Positions 35,288 to 43,501 are shown, counted from the stretch's first letter. The stretch is 64,000 nt of DNA from Saccharopolyspora rosea (GCF_025643595.1 NZ_CP102826.1:2914001-2978000), one strand, 5' to 3'. The notes: generated by a model from the letters alone, not told the origin. Program-made: numbers and translations.

Positions 35288-36214
35288 GTGGAACTGCGGC
35301 ACCTGCGCTACTTCGTCGCGGTCGCCGAGACCCGGCACTTCGGGCGGGCGGCGCGGCGGCTGAACATGGCGCAACCGCCGCTGTCGCAGGCCATCCGGCA
35401 ACTGGAGGCCGACCTCGGCGTCACCCTGTTCACCCGCACCACGCGGCAGGTGCGGCCGACCCCGGCCGGGTCGGTGTTCTACGACGACGCGGTGCGCATC
35501 CTGAAGTCGGTCGACGACGCGGCGCGCCGCGCCCAGCGGCTCGCCGACGGCTGCCACGGGGTGCTGCGCCTGGGGCTGACCGGACTGGCCGCCTACCGGC
35601 AGCTCCCGCGCATCGCGCGGATCGTGGACCAGCACCTGCCGGAGATCGCGCTGGAGGTGCACACCGACATGCTCACCCCGGCGCAGGAGCGGGCACTGCT
35701 GCACGACGGCATCGACGTCGGCGTGCTGCGCCCGCCGACCCGCGAGGACGGCATCGCGCACCGCACCATCGAACGCGAACCCCTGGTGCTGGTGCTGCCC
35801 GCGCGGCACCGGCTGGCCGGGGAGTCCGAAGTGGACGTCGCCGAGCTGCGCTCCGAGTCGTTCGTCATGTACTCGGCCGGGCTGCGGTCGGTGGTCAACG
35901 ACGCGGTGGCGCGCAGCTGCCTGGCCGCCGGCTTCTACCCGCACTGCGCCCACGAGGTCGGCGAGACGTCCATGCAGGTCGCCCTGGTCGCCGCCGGGCT
36001 CGGCGTGGCGCTGGCGCCCGCGTCGGTGCGCGCGCTGCCGCTGGACGGCGTGGTGTTCGCCGACGTGCCCGGTGCCGAGTCGGTGGAGCTGGCGTTGGCC
36101 TGGCGCGCCGAGGACACCTCCCCGCTGCTGCGGAACCTGCTGACCACCCTCGACGACAACGACGTGTTCACCAGCCACCACATCGAGGACGCCCGTGAAG
36201 ATCACCCGAGTTGA
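35288..36214 (+). CDS. LysR-type regulator of the catechol operon (CatR/BenM-like)
   Basis: A 308-residue LysR protein. The N-terminal helix-turn-helix reads MELRHLRYFVAVAETRHFGRAARRLNMAQPPLSQAIRQLEADLG, and a periplasmic-binding-like effector domain follows from ~90 (GVLRLGLTGLAAYRQLPRIARIV). The wording is that of the CatR/CatM/BenM branch, which responds to cis,cis-muconate and benzoate. It is transcribed with catBAC: its TGA lies inside catB, overlapping by 20 bases. That differs from the usual divergent arrangement and suggests autoregulation together with catBAC, with benA as a divergent target. Confidence 0.87.
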   Translation: MELRHLRYFVAVAETRHFGRAARRLNMAQPPLSQAIRQLEADLGVTLFTRTTRQVRPTPAGSVFYDDAVRILKSVDDAARRAQRLADGCHGVLRLGLTGLAAYRQLPRIARIVDQHLPEIALEVHTDMLTPAQERALLHDGIDVGVLRPPTREDGIAHRTIEREPLVLVLPARHRLAGESEVDVAELRSESFVMYSAGLRSVVNDAVARSCLAAGFYPHCAHEVGETSMQVALVAAGLGVALAPASVRALPLDGVVFADVPGAESVELALAWRAEDTSPLLRNLLTTLDDNDVFTSHHIEDAREDHPS

Positions 36215-37295
36215 GGCCATCCCCTTCGCCATCCCGTACCGCAAGCCGCTGCGCTTCGCCAGCGGCGAGGTGCACAGCGCCGAGCACGTGCTCGTGCGGG
36301 TGCACACCGACGACGGGCTCGTCGGCGTCGCCGAAGCGCCGCCGCGACCGTTCACCTACGGCGAGACGCAGGCGTCGATCGTGGCGGTGCTCCGCGACGT
36401 CTTCACCCCCGAGGTGCTCGGCCTGTCGCCGTGGGAGCGGGAGGTGGTGCACGCCCGCCTGGGCCGCACCGTCGGCAACCCGGCGGCGAAGGCGGCGGTG
36501 GACATGGCGCTGTGGGACATCATCGGCAAGGCCGCGGGAAGGTCGGTGACCGAACTGCTCGGCGGCTACACCGACCACATGCGGGTGGCGCACATGGTCG
36601 GTTTCGCCTCCCCGGAGCAGATGGTCGACGAGGCGCAGCGGGTCCGCACCGAGTACGGCATCACCACGTTCAAGGTCAAGGTCGGCCGCCGTCCGGCCAC
36701 TGTGGACGTCGCCGCCTGCCGGGCGCTGCGCGAGGCGCTCGGCGACGACGTCGAGCTCTACGTCGACGGCAACCGCGGCTGGACCGCGTCGGAGTCGGCG
36801 CGGGCGCTGCGGGCCATGGACGACCTGGGGCTCACCCTCGCCGAGGAGCTGTGCCCGGCCGACGACGTGCTCGGACGGCGCTGGCTGGTGCAGCGCTGCC
36901 CGATCCCGTTCGTGGCCGACGAGAGCGCCACCCGCCCCGGCGAGGTCACCCGCGAACTGCTGGCCGGGTCGGCCACGGCGATCAGCATCAAGACGGCCCG
37001 CACCGGGTTCAGCACCTCCCAGCGGGTGCTGTTCCAGTGCGAGGGTCTGGGCGTGGAGGTGGTGATCGGCAACCAGGTCGACGGCCAGATCGGCACCCTG
37101 TGCGGTGCGGCGTTCGGCGCCGCGCACCGGCTCACCGCGCAGCGCGCGGGCGAGCTGTCGAACTTCCTGGACATGAGCGACGACCTGCTCACCGAACCGG
37201 TCCGGATCACCGGCGGCACCGTGCGGGTCCGCGACGAACCCGGACTCGGCATCGAGATCGACCCGGACAAGCTGGCGCACTACCGCCAGGACTGA
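36195..37295 (+). CDS. catB: Muconate cycloisomerase
   Basis: A 366-residue enolase-superfamily enzyme converting cis,cis-muconate to muconolactone. Active-site residues: K160 and K162 in TFKVKVG, metal ligands D191 (YVDGN), E217 (AEELC) and D242 (VADES), and the second base K266 (SIKTAR). The GTG start at 36195 lies within the end of the lysR gene, giving a 20-bp overlap; homology starts at once with KITRVEAIPFAIP. Gene order is lysR-catB-catA-catC, as in several actinobacteria. Confidence 0.93.
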   Translation: MKITRVEAIPFAIPYRKPLRFASGEVHSAEHVLVRVHTDDGLVGVAEAPPRPFTYGETQASIVAVLRDVFTPEVLGLSPWEREVVHARLGRTVGNPAAKAAVDMALWDIIGKAAGRSVTELLGGYTDHMRVAHMVGFASPEQMVDEAQRVRTEYGITTFKVKVGRRPATVDVAACRALREALGDDVELYVDGNRGWTASESARALRAMDDLGLTLAEELCPADDVLGRRWLVQRCPIPFVADESATRPGEVTRELLAGSATAISIKTARTGFSTSQRVLFQCEGLGVEVVIGNQVDGQIGTLCGAAFGAAHRLTAQRAGELSNFLDMSDDLLTEPVRITGGTVRVRDEPGLGIEIDPDKLAHYRQD

Positions 37296-37317
37296 CGACA
37301 ACGACGTTGGAGGAACC

Positions 37318-38169
37318 ATGACCCGGCAACTCACCGAGCAGGACGCCACCGCCGCCGCCTCGGGATCGGCCGCCACCCGGCGGTTCCAGGAGAAGGCCAC
37401 CGCGGCGAACACCAGCGAGGAGCGGGTGAGCACCCTGGCCACCGAGGTGATCGAGGCGGTGCACGACGTCATCCGCCGCCACCAGGTGACCTACGCCGAG
37501 TACGACGCGCTCAAGGCGTGGCTGATCCAGGTCGGCCAGGACGGCGAGTGGCCGCTGTTCCTCGACGTGTGGATCGAGCACGTCGTCGAAGAGGTCGCCA
37601 ACGCCGACCGCAAGGGCAACAAGGGGACCATCGAGGGCCCGTACTACGTGCCCGGCGCACCGCGCCTGCCCGCGCGCGCGACGCTGCCGATGCGCGACGA
37701 CGAGCCGGGCACCCCGCTGCTGTTCCAGGGCCAGGTGCGCAGCGTCGCCGGGCAGCCGCTGGCCGGTGCCACCGTGGAGATCTGGCACGCCGACGACCTC
37801 GGCTACTACTCGCAGTACGCGCCCGGGCTGCCCGAGTGGAACCTGCGCGGCACGGTGGTCTGCGACGCCGAAGGCCGGTTCGGGATCGACACGATCCGGC
37901 CCGCGCCGTACGAGATCCCCAAGGACGGCGCGTGCGGCAAGCTCATCGCCGCGGCCGGCTGGCACGCGTGGCGCCCGGCGCACATCCACGTCAAGGTCTC
38001 CGCGCCCGGCCACCAACTGCTGACCGCGCAGCTGTACTTCGAGGGCGGTGAGCACGTCGAGGACGACATCGCCCAGGCCGTCAAACCGGAGCTGGTGCTG
38101 CGCCCCGGCCCGGCCGCCGACGGCCGCGGCGAGCAGGTCACCTACGACTTCGTGCTCGACCCCGAGTGA
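37318..38169 (+). CDS. catA: Catechol 1,2-dioxygenase
   Basis: A 283-residue intradiol dioxygenase. Non-haem iron ligands fit Y164 (GYYSQ), Y198 (PAPYEIP), H222 and H224 (RPAHIHVK). The N-terminal helical linker domain (~20-100) is of the catechol type, and GPYYVPGAPRLP follows. It cleaves catechol to cis,cis-muconate. ATG 37318 is preceded by GGAGG. It lies 22 bases after catB and 29 before catC. Confidence 0.94.
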   Translation: MTRQLTEQDATAAASGSAATRRFQEKATAANTSEERVSTLATEVIEAVHDVIRRHQVTYAEYDALKAWLIQVGQDGEWPLFLDVWIEHVVEEVANADRKGNKGTIEGPYYVPGAPRLPARATLPMRDDEPGTPLLFQGQVRSVAGQPLAGATVEIWHADDLGYYSQYAPGLPEWNLRGTVVCDAEGRFGIDTIRPAPYEIPKDGACGKLIAAAGWHAWRPAHIHVKVSAPGHQLLTAQLYFEGGEHVEDDIAQAVKPELVLRPGPAADGRGEQVTYDFVLDPE

Positions 38170-38198
38170 CCGGTCCACCAGACGAGGAGGAGAACCCC

Positions 38199-38489
38199 GT
38201 GCTGTTCGCGGTGAAGATGGACGTCGCCCTGCCGACCGACATGGACGCGCAGCTGCGCGCCGACACGCTCGCCCGCGAGAAGGCGTACTCGCAGGAGCTG
38301 CAGAAGGCGGGGGAGTGGCGGCACATCTGGCGCTGCGCCGGCCAGTACTCGAACCTGAGCATCTTCGACGTGGCGAGCAACGACCGCCTGCACGAGATCC
38401 TCTGGAACCTGCCGCTGTTCCCGTACATGACCATCGAGGTCAGCCCGCTGGCCCAGCACCCGTCCGACATCGCGGTGTCGGATTCCTGA
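38199..38489 (+). CDS. catC: Muconolactone delta-isomerase
   Basis: A 96-residue enzyme that isomerises muconolactone to 3-oxoadipate enol-lactone. Recognisable: LFAVKMDVALP, EWRHIWRCAGQYSNLSIFDV and LWNLPLFPYMTIEVSPLAQHPSDI. GTG 38199 was selected because GAGGAGGA lies 7 bases upstream and the family is 92-96 residues long; a GTG at 38166 overlapping catA would add 11 residues. Its stop TGA (38487-38489) is the left target duplication of an insertion sequence, and the codon is kept intact. Confidence 0.92.
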   Translation: MLFAVKMDVALPTDMDAQLRADTLAREKAYSQELQKAGEWRHIWRCAGQYSNLSIFDVASNDRLHEILWNLPLFPYMTIEVSPLAQHPSDIAVSDS

Positions 38490-40055
38490 GCTTGTTCTTT
38501 AACGTCGGGGGTTGGTGGTGGACCCGGTTGGTCATGGATGAAGCCCTTGGTTGATCATGCGTCTTGCTACAGAACGGTGATCATTCCAAGGGCTTCAGTG
38601 GTGAGTGTGCATGATCCCGAGATGGCTGCGGCGCTCGGGCGGTTGTCGGGGTTCCGGAACGAGTTTCATCGGTGCTTGTCCAGCCGGGCGGATGGGTTGT
38701 TCGAGTTGACCGATGCGGTGCTGTGCGCGGATGGGCCGGTGCGGTCGCTGGTGGAGTTATCGCTGGCCAGTGAGCATCGACGGGGGCACGGTGGTCTGTA
38801 TGCCGCCCTGAATCGGGGGCGGGTGGAGGTGAGCAGGCTCCGGCGTGCCCTGGCCGGGTTACCTCTGCCGCGGGCGGCCGATGGCCGGTTGGTGCTGGCG
38901 GTGGATATCACCAGCTGGCTGCGCCCGGACGCGCCGACCTCGCCGCAGCGGATCATGTGCCATACCTACGGGCGCGGCAAGGGTCAGCACATCATGATTC
39001 CCGGGTGGCCGTATTCGGTGATCTGCGCGCTGGAGACCGGCCGTCATTCCTGGACCGCGCCGCTGGATGCCGTGCGGCTGGCCCCCTGCGACGAGGCCGC
39101 CGAGGTCACCGCGACCCAGCTGCGCCAGGTCGTCACCGACCTGATCGCCGCCGGGCAACAGACGCCGGATGATCCCGACATCCTGGTGGTGACCGACGCC
39201 GGGTATGACGCGCCCCGGCTTGCGTTTCTGCTGGCCGACCTGCCGGTCGTGGTGCTGGGTCGGATGCGTTCGGACCGGGTCCTGCGCCGAGCGGCCCCGC
39301 CTCGAACCCCCGGCGCATACGGCCGCCCACCACGCCATGGCGGCGAGTTCGTCTTCGGTGACCCGGCCACCTGGGGTGATCCGGACGTCACCACCAGCAC
39401 CGACACCCGCCTCTATGGACCGGCCACCGCGCGGTCATGGAACCGGCTGCACCCACGATTGACCCACCGCAGTGCCTGGGCCGCGCAGGCAGGCCGGTTA
39501 CCGATCATCGAGGGCACCGTGATCCGACTGGAGGTCGATCGACTACCGTCCGGGGCGATTCCCACACCCGTATGGCTCTGGTGTTCCTCAGTGGATCTTT
39601 CCGGGTCCGATGTGGACCACCTATGGCATGCGTTCCTGAGGCGATTCGACATCGAGCACACCTTCCGCCTGCTCAAGCAAACACTCGGGTGGACATGCCC
39701 GAAACTCCGCACCCCGGAAGCCGCCGACCGCTGGACATGGCTCATCCTCGCCGGCTACACCCAACTACGACTGGCCCGCTCACTGGCCGCCGACCTGCGC
39801 CGTCCCTGGGAAAAACCCGCCGAACCCGACCGGCTCACCCCGGCCCGCGTCCGCCGAGGATTTCGGCACCTCCGCAAACACACCGGCACCCCCGCCCGAG
39901 TACCAAAACCCTCCCGACCAGGACCAGGACGCCCCGCGGGCCGAACCAACCGCCACCCCACGCCCCGCCACAACGTGCACACCGCCACCACACACAAGAC
40001 AAAACGACCAAAAACAGGCACCAAACGCCCCCGCCGCACAGGTTAAAGAACAAGC
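38490..40055 (+). mobile_element. Insertion sequence 1 (1566 bp), inserted at catC stop codon
   Basis: Perfect 14-bp terminal inverted repeats GCTTGTTCTTTAAC (38490-38503 and 40042-40055), flanked by TGA at 38487-38489 and 40056-40058. The left TGA is the stop codon of catC. A single transposase gene fills the element. A hairpin with 11-bp arms (38540-38550 and 38586-38596) lies just before the likely transposase start. Lower third-position GC than the surroundings suggests acquisition. Confidence 0.92.
38598..40046 (+). CDS. DDE transposase of insertion sequence 1 (NF041680-like family)
   Basis: A transposase of about 482 residues with an RNase-H-like core: first Asp in LVLAVDITSW, second in ILVVTDAGYDAP and Glu in RRFDIEHTFRLLKQTLGW. 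The C-terminus is very basic and Pro-rich. It matches a large actinobacterial family of putative transposases (I recall NF041680; not verified here). GTG 38598 (VVSVHDP) was chosen by alignment with the ATG of the second element (MVSVHDP); an ATG at 38538 is in frame but precedes the hairpin. It looks intact, with all three acidic residues present. Paralogue of 40212-41672, roughly two-thirds identical by eye. Confidence 0.85.
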   Translation: MVSVHDPEMAAALGRLSGFRNEFHRCLSSRADGLFELTDAVLCADGPVRSLVELSLASEHRRGHGGLYAALNRGRVEVSRLRRALAGLPLPRAADGRLVLAVDITSWLRPDAPTSPQRIMCHTYGRGKGQHIMIPGWPYSVICALETGRHSWTAPLDAVRLAPCDEAAEVTATQLRQVVTDLIAAGQQTPDDPDILVVTDAGYDAPRLAFLLADLPVVVLGRMRSDRVLRRAAPPRTPGAYGRPPRHGGEFVFGDPATWGDPDVTTSTDTRLYGPATARSWNRLHPRLTHRSAWAAQAGRLPIIEGTVIRLEVDRLPSGAIPTPVWLWCSSVDLSGSDVDHLWHAFLRRFDIEHTFRLLKQTLGWTCPKLRTPEAADRWTWLILAGYTQLRLARSLAADLRRPWEKPAEPDRLTPARVRRGFRHLRKHTGTPARVPKPSRPGPGRPAGRTNRHPTPRHNVHTATTHKTKRPKTGTKRPRRTG

Positions 40056-40058
40056 TGA

Positions 40059-40199
40059 GTGCCTGTCTTTGAACTTGGTTCCGAGGGGGAGTGGTAAGCG
40101 GCGTGAGCCGCTTTCTCTTTCGGTGAGTGGTCTCGCAACCGGCACCGCTGAGGTTCCGCTCCCGGCACCGCCACTCAAAACGAGTTCAAAGACAGGCTC
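40059..40199 (+). mobile_element. MITE-like repeat copy 2, trapped between two insertion sequences
   Basis: A 141-bp element with termini GTGCCTGTCTTTGAAC and GTTCAAAGACAGGCTC, flanked by TGA at 40056-40058 and 40200-40202. It carries the stem AAGCGGC / GCCGCTT with loop GTGA (the other copies have GCCA), followed by TCTCTTTC. Both TGA flanks are shared with the adjoining insertion sequences, so the order TGA-IS1-TGA-repeat-TGA-IS2-TGA records successive insertions at one stop codon. Confidence 0.8.
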
Positions 40200-40202
40200 T
40201 GA

Positions 40203-41782
40203 GCTTGGTTTTTAACCTTGTCGTCTGGGTTTGGTGCCCTTGTTGTGGTGGGTGGGGCGTTGGTAGGCCTCGCCGGTGGTGAGGATGCGTCCGACGTTAT
40301 GGCGTGGGGCGCGGCGGTGGTTTGTTGAGCCGGGTGGTCGTCCCGGGCCGGGCCGGGTGGGTTTCGGTGCGCCCGCTGGCGAGGGGGTCTTCGTGCGCAG
40401 GTTCCGAAAACCCCGCCGGATGCGGGCGGGCGTGAGCCGCTCGGGTGGGGCTGGTTTCTCCCAGGGGCGCCGCAGGTCGGCGGTCAGTGGCCGGGCGAGG
40501 CGAAGCTGGGTGTGGGCGGTGATGATCAGCCAAGTCCAGCGGTCGGCGGCTTCGGGGTCCCGCAGTTTCGGGACGGTCCAGCCGAGGGTCTGTTTGAACA
40601 GGCGGAAGGTGTGTTCGATGTCGAAGCGGCGCAGGAATGCCTGCCAGCAGCGATCGATGTCGGCGGCGTCCAGGTCGATTGCGGAGCACCACAGCCACAC
40701 CGGTTTGGCTTGGCCGCCACTGGGAAGGCGATCGACGGTGAGCCTGATGAGGGTGCCTTCGATGATCGGCAGTGGACCCTGGTGTCCGGTCCAGGCGGCG
40801 CGGCTGGTCAGGCGGGGATGGAGTCGGTTCCAGGCTTGTGCGGTGGCGGTGCCGTAGAGCCGGGTGGGGGTGCGGGTGATGACGTGTTCGTCGCCCCAGG
40901 AAGCCGGGTCACGGAAGATGAATTCGCCGCCGTGTCGGGCAGGCCGACCGCGCGCGCCGGGCATTCGGGCCGGAGCGGGCCTGCGCAGGACGCGGTCTGA
41001 ACGCATCCGGCCGAGAATCTGCACCGGCAGCCCACCCAGCAGGTGGGCGACGCGCGGGGCGTCATACCCCGCATCCAGCACCACCAGAATCTCCGGATCG
41101 CCGGGCTGCCAGTGGCCGGCTGCGATGAGCCGCTCGACGACCTGGCGGATCTGCACCGTGGTCACCGCCGCGACATCGCAGCCCGGCTGCAGCCGGATGG
41201 CGTCCAGCAGCGCGGTCCACGACGTGCGGCCGGCCTCCAGCGCGGCGACGATCGAGTACGGCCAGCCGGGGATCATCAGATGCTGGTCTCTGCCGCGACC
41301 GTAGGTGTGACAGAACGAGCGGTCCGGGGAGGTATTGGCATCGGGCCGCACCCAGGGGGACACATCCACCGCCAGCACCAGCCGCCCGTCGGCCGCTCGG
41401 GGCAGCGGCAGACCCGCCAGTGTCGTCCGCAACCGCTCGATGTCGATCCGGCCGCAGTTCATCGCGTCATACAACGCGCCGTGCCCGCGCCGGTGCTCCG
41501 GCGCCAGCGACAACCCCACCAACGACCGCACCGGGCCATCGGTGCACAACACCGCCTCGGCCAGCTCGAACAACGCATCCGCCCGCGCGGTCAGACACGC
41601 ATAGAACTCCTGGCGGAACCTGACCAACTCCCCGAGCGCAGCTTCGCGATCGGGATCATGCACACTGACCATCGCAGCCCTTGGGTTGATCTTCTGTCTG
41701 TGGCAAGAGGAATGATCAACCAAGGGCTGCTTTCATGATCAACCGGGCCCCTGCTACCAGCGGTAGAGGTTAAAAACCAAGC
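40203..41782 (-). mobile_element. Insertion sequence 2 (1580 bp), opposite orientation
   Basis: Perfect 15-bp terminal inverted repeats GCTTGGTTTTTAACC (40203-40217 and 41768-41782), flanked by TGA at 40200-40202 and 41783-41785. The transposase gene lies on the minus strand. It belongs to the same family as the element at 38490-40055 but the two are diverged, so they are separate arrivals, not a duplication. The 193 bases after its right end (41786-41978) hold no gene I can support. Confidence 0.92.
40212..41672 (-). CDS. DDE transposase of insertion sequence 2 (NF041680-like family)
   Basis: A transposase of 486 residues with Asp in LVLAVDVSPW, Asp in ILVVLDAGYDAP and Glu in RRFDIEHTFRLFKQTLGW. 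It appears intact. ATG 41672 (MVSVHDPDREAAL) directly follows a hairpin (arms 41674-41684 and 41720-41730) equivalent to that in the first element; an upstream start at 41723 would include the hairpin in the coding region. The protein ends with a basic, Pro-rich tail. The stop lies inside the right terminal repeat region. Confidence 0.85.
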   Translation of the reverse strand: MVSVHDPDREAALGELVRFRQEFYACLTARADALFELAEAVLCTDGPVRSLVGLSLAPEHRRGHGALYDAMNCGRIDIERLRTTLAGLPLPRAADGRLVLAVDVSPWVRPDANTSPDRSFCHTYGRGRDQHLMIPGWPYSIVAALEAGRTSWTALLDAIRLQPGCDVAAVTTVQIRQVVERLIAAGHWQPGDPEILVVLDAGYDAPRVAHLLGGLPVQILGRMRSDRVLRRPAPARMPGARGRPARHGGEFIFRDPASWGDEHVITRTPTRLYGTATAQAWNRLHPRLTSRAAWTGHQGPLPIIEGTLIRLTVDRLPSGGQAKPVWLWCSAIDLDAADIDRCWQAFLRRFDIEHTFRLFKQTLGWTVPKLRDPEAADRWTWLIITAHTQLRLARPLTADLRRPWEKPAPPERLTPARIRRGFRNLRTKTPSPAGAPKPTRPGPGRPPGSTNHRRAPRHNVGRILTTGEAYQRPTHHNKGTKPRRQG

Positions 41783-41978
41783 TGAGGCTGGTTGCGCCGA
41801 GCGCGACGGGCAGGTCGGAGCAATCGATCAACCCGTCTCCTGCCGCGTCCCGTTCGCCAGGCTCGCAGGACCTCCCCGCCGAAAGCTCCCCGGGGCCTTT
41901 CGACGGGGCCCGGGGCCGTCAGGAAGGTGAGAAGTTCGCGGTGCAGACTACCGCAGCCGCGGCGAAGACCGGCTGAGG

Positions 41979-42200
41979 TCAGCCGCGTGGGGTGCCGCCG
42001 CGCACCTGCAGGGAGTCCAGCAGCTCTGCGGTGGCCTCCGCGACGGCGTCCACGGCGTGGTCGAAGGCGGCCGCGTTGTGCGCGGCGGGTGTCCGGAAAC
42101 CGGACACCTTGCGCACGTACTGCAACGCGGCCGCGCGGATGTCGGCGTCGTCGACGTGTTCGGCGTAGGGCGGGCGGAGCGTCCTGATGCTGCGGCACAT
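41979..42200 (-). CDS. DUF2277 family protein
   Basis: A 73-residue protein, MCRSIRTLRPPYAEHVDDADIRAAALQYVRKVSGFRTPAAHNAAAFDHAVDAVAEATAELL. The MCRxIxxLR opening and RKxSGxxxPxxxNxxAF core define DUF2277, a small conserved family with an N-terminal Cys, distributed mainly in actinobacteria; the function is unknown. ATG 42200 is the natural start. The neighbouring gene upstream is a divergent small frame. Confidence 0.88.
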   Translation of the reverse strand: MCRSIRTLRPPYAEHVDDADIRAAALQYVRKVSGFRTPAAHNAAAFDHAVDAVAEATAELLDSLQVRGGTPRG

Positions 42201-42257
42201 GCCCGCATTGTCACCCGGGGGGTGTCGCGCACGCCGCTCGGCCGCGGCTGCGGCATC

Positions 42258-42431
42258 ATGGCCGGCATGCCCGAACAGATCGAGAGCAACGGCCACGCCG
42301 GATCGGACGCCGCCGAGCTGCTGGCCGCCGAACTCGCCGGGGAGTCGGACCCCGCCCAGCTGCCCGCCACCGAGCGCCCCGAGTTCGTCCTCAGTGGACA
42401 GGAGAGTGTCCCGGCGGCGCCGGGTTCCTGA
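42258..42431 (+). CDS. Small acidic hypothetical protein (57 aa)
   Basis: A 57-residue frame MAGMPEQIESNGHAGSDAAELLAAELAGE continuing with PEFVLSGQES and ending PAAPGS. Nearly every third position is G or C, which supports coding. A second ATG at 42267 is possible. Divergent from DUF2277 (57 bases apart) and 11 bases from the convergent MaoC-like stop. No family recognised; likely disordered. Confidence 0.5.
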   Translation: MAGMPEQIESNGHAGSDAAELLAAELAGESDPAQLPATERPEFVLSGQESVPAAPGS

Positions 42432-42442
42432 GGACCGCTCGG

Positions 42443-43282
42443 TCAGCGGAAGCGCACCGCGGCCTGCGCCATCACGGTGTCCGGCGCGGTCAGCACCCGC
42501 ATCTCGCCGTCCGGGCCGCCGGTGGTCAGCACCGGGTCCCCGGCGAACACCGGGCGCCGCAGCCGGTACTCGACGCCGGACAGCTCGCGTCCGGAACGCT
42601 CGCGGGCCAGTTCGGTCATCAGCAGCGCCAGGATCGGTCCGTGCACGACCAGTCCCGGGTACGCCTCCACCTCGCGGGCGTACGGGGCGTCGTAGTGGAT
42701 GCGGTGCGCGTTGGCCGTCAGCGCGCTGAACCGGAACAGCCGCACCGGATCGCCGGTGAACTCGCGCTGCCACGGGGCCTCGGAGCCCGGCGTGCGGTCC
42801 GGTCGCTGGGCGTTCGGGTCCTTCGCCGCGCTCTCCCCGCTGCGGTAGACGTAGTCCTGCTCCTCGACGAAGGCGACCTCGCCGTCCTGGTGGTATTCGC
42901 CGCGCACCGTCACGAACGCCATCTCCCCGGAACGGCCCTGCTTGACGGCCACGTTCGCCAGGCTCGTCGTGCGCCGCGCGGGAACGCCGAGCCGCAGCGG
43001 CCGCTCGACCGCCAGGCGTCCACCGGCGAACATCCGCCTGCGGTCCGGGATCGGCGGCAGGAAGTGCCCGTGCGTCGGGTGCCCGTCGGCGCCCAGGGTG
43101 TCGTGCCGGGGCCAGTCCAGGAAGTACACCCAGTGCCACAGCGGTGGCAGCGCGTCGTCGGGGAACTCCTCGGGGACGTCCAGGACGCGGGCCAGGGCGT
43201 GCGCCTGCTCCGGCGCCATCGCGTCGGATTCGGACAGGGCTTCGGGGCTCCATCCCCGCAGGTGCGCTTCCAGTCCGGACAC
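42443..43282 (-). CDS. MaoC-like double-hotdog acyl-CoA hydratase (mesaconyl-CoA hydratase-like)
   Basis: A 279-residue protein with two hotdog halves. The N-terminal half (PLWHWVYFLDWPRHDTLGADGHPTHGHFLPPIPDRRRMFAGGRL) is of the FAS1-like dehydratase type. The C-terminal half has RFSALTANAHRIHYDAPYAREVEAYPGLVVHGPILALLM, including the catalytic Asp/His pair. These match mesaconyl-C4-CoA hydratase and HTD2-like proteins. GTG 43282 follows GAAGGAGG; the long open frame beyond is rejected. It is divergent from a PrpD-like and an acyl-CoA dehydrogenase gene, suggesting shared degradation of a branched or C5 dicarboxylic acid. The substrate is inferred. Confidence 0.78.
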   Translation of the reverse strand: MSGLEAHLRGWSPEALSESDAMAPEQAHALARVLDVPEEFPDDALPPLWHWVYFLDWPRHDTLGADGHPTHGHFLPPIPDRRRMFAGGRLAVERPLRLGVPARRTTSLANVAVKQGRSGEMAFVTVRGEYHQDGEVAFVEEQDYVYRSGESAAKDPNAQRPDRTPGSEAPWQREFTGDPVRLFRFSALTANAHRIHYDAPYAREVEAYPGLVVHGPILALLMTELARERSGRELSGVEYRLRRPVFAGDPVLTTGGPDGEMRVLTAPDTVMAQAAVRFR

Positions 43283-43317
43283 CGGTCCTCCTTCGGGCAC
43301 CACGACCCGCCGCATAG

Positions 43318-43465
43318 GGCCGTACAAAGTGCGCGAGCAGTGTCCGTCGCGGCTCCGAGCGATGTCAACCGCGGCGCGTGGTTCCGGCGTGACATCAGCT
43401 TTTTCGCCGGAGTCGCGCTGGGCGTTGACCGCGCGGAGATTTGGCCGTACAAATAATCGGAGCAG
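43318..43465. promoter_or_regulatory. Pair of direct repeats in the divergent MaoC/PrpD control region
   Basis: GGCCGTACAAA-N6-GAGCAG occurs at 43318-43340 and again at 43443-43465, 17 of 23 bases identical and in the same orientation. One lies about 36 bases before the minus-strand start, the other about 37 before the plus-strand start. A binding site for the GntR regulator encoded at 45942-46697 is a reasonable guess. Confidence 0.5.
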
Positions 43466-43501
43466 CCCCGATGTGACGGCGCGCGCCGGAAGGGAGACCG
43501 C

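Noticed and set aside
38487-41785. A composite transposon carrying the mini-element
   Set aside because: The two insertion sequences are diverged, have different ends and each has its own TGA duplication. This fits independent insertions better than one composite unit.
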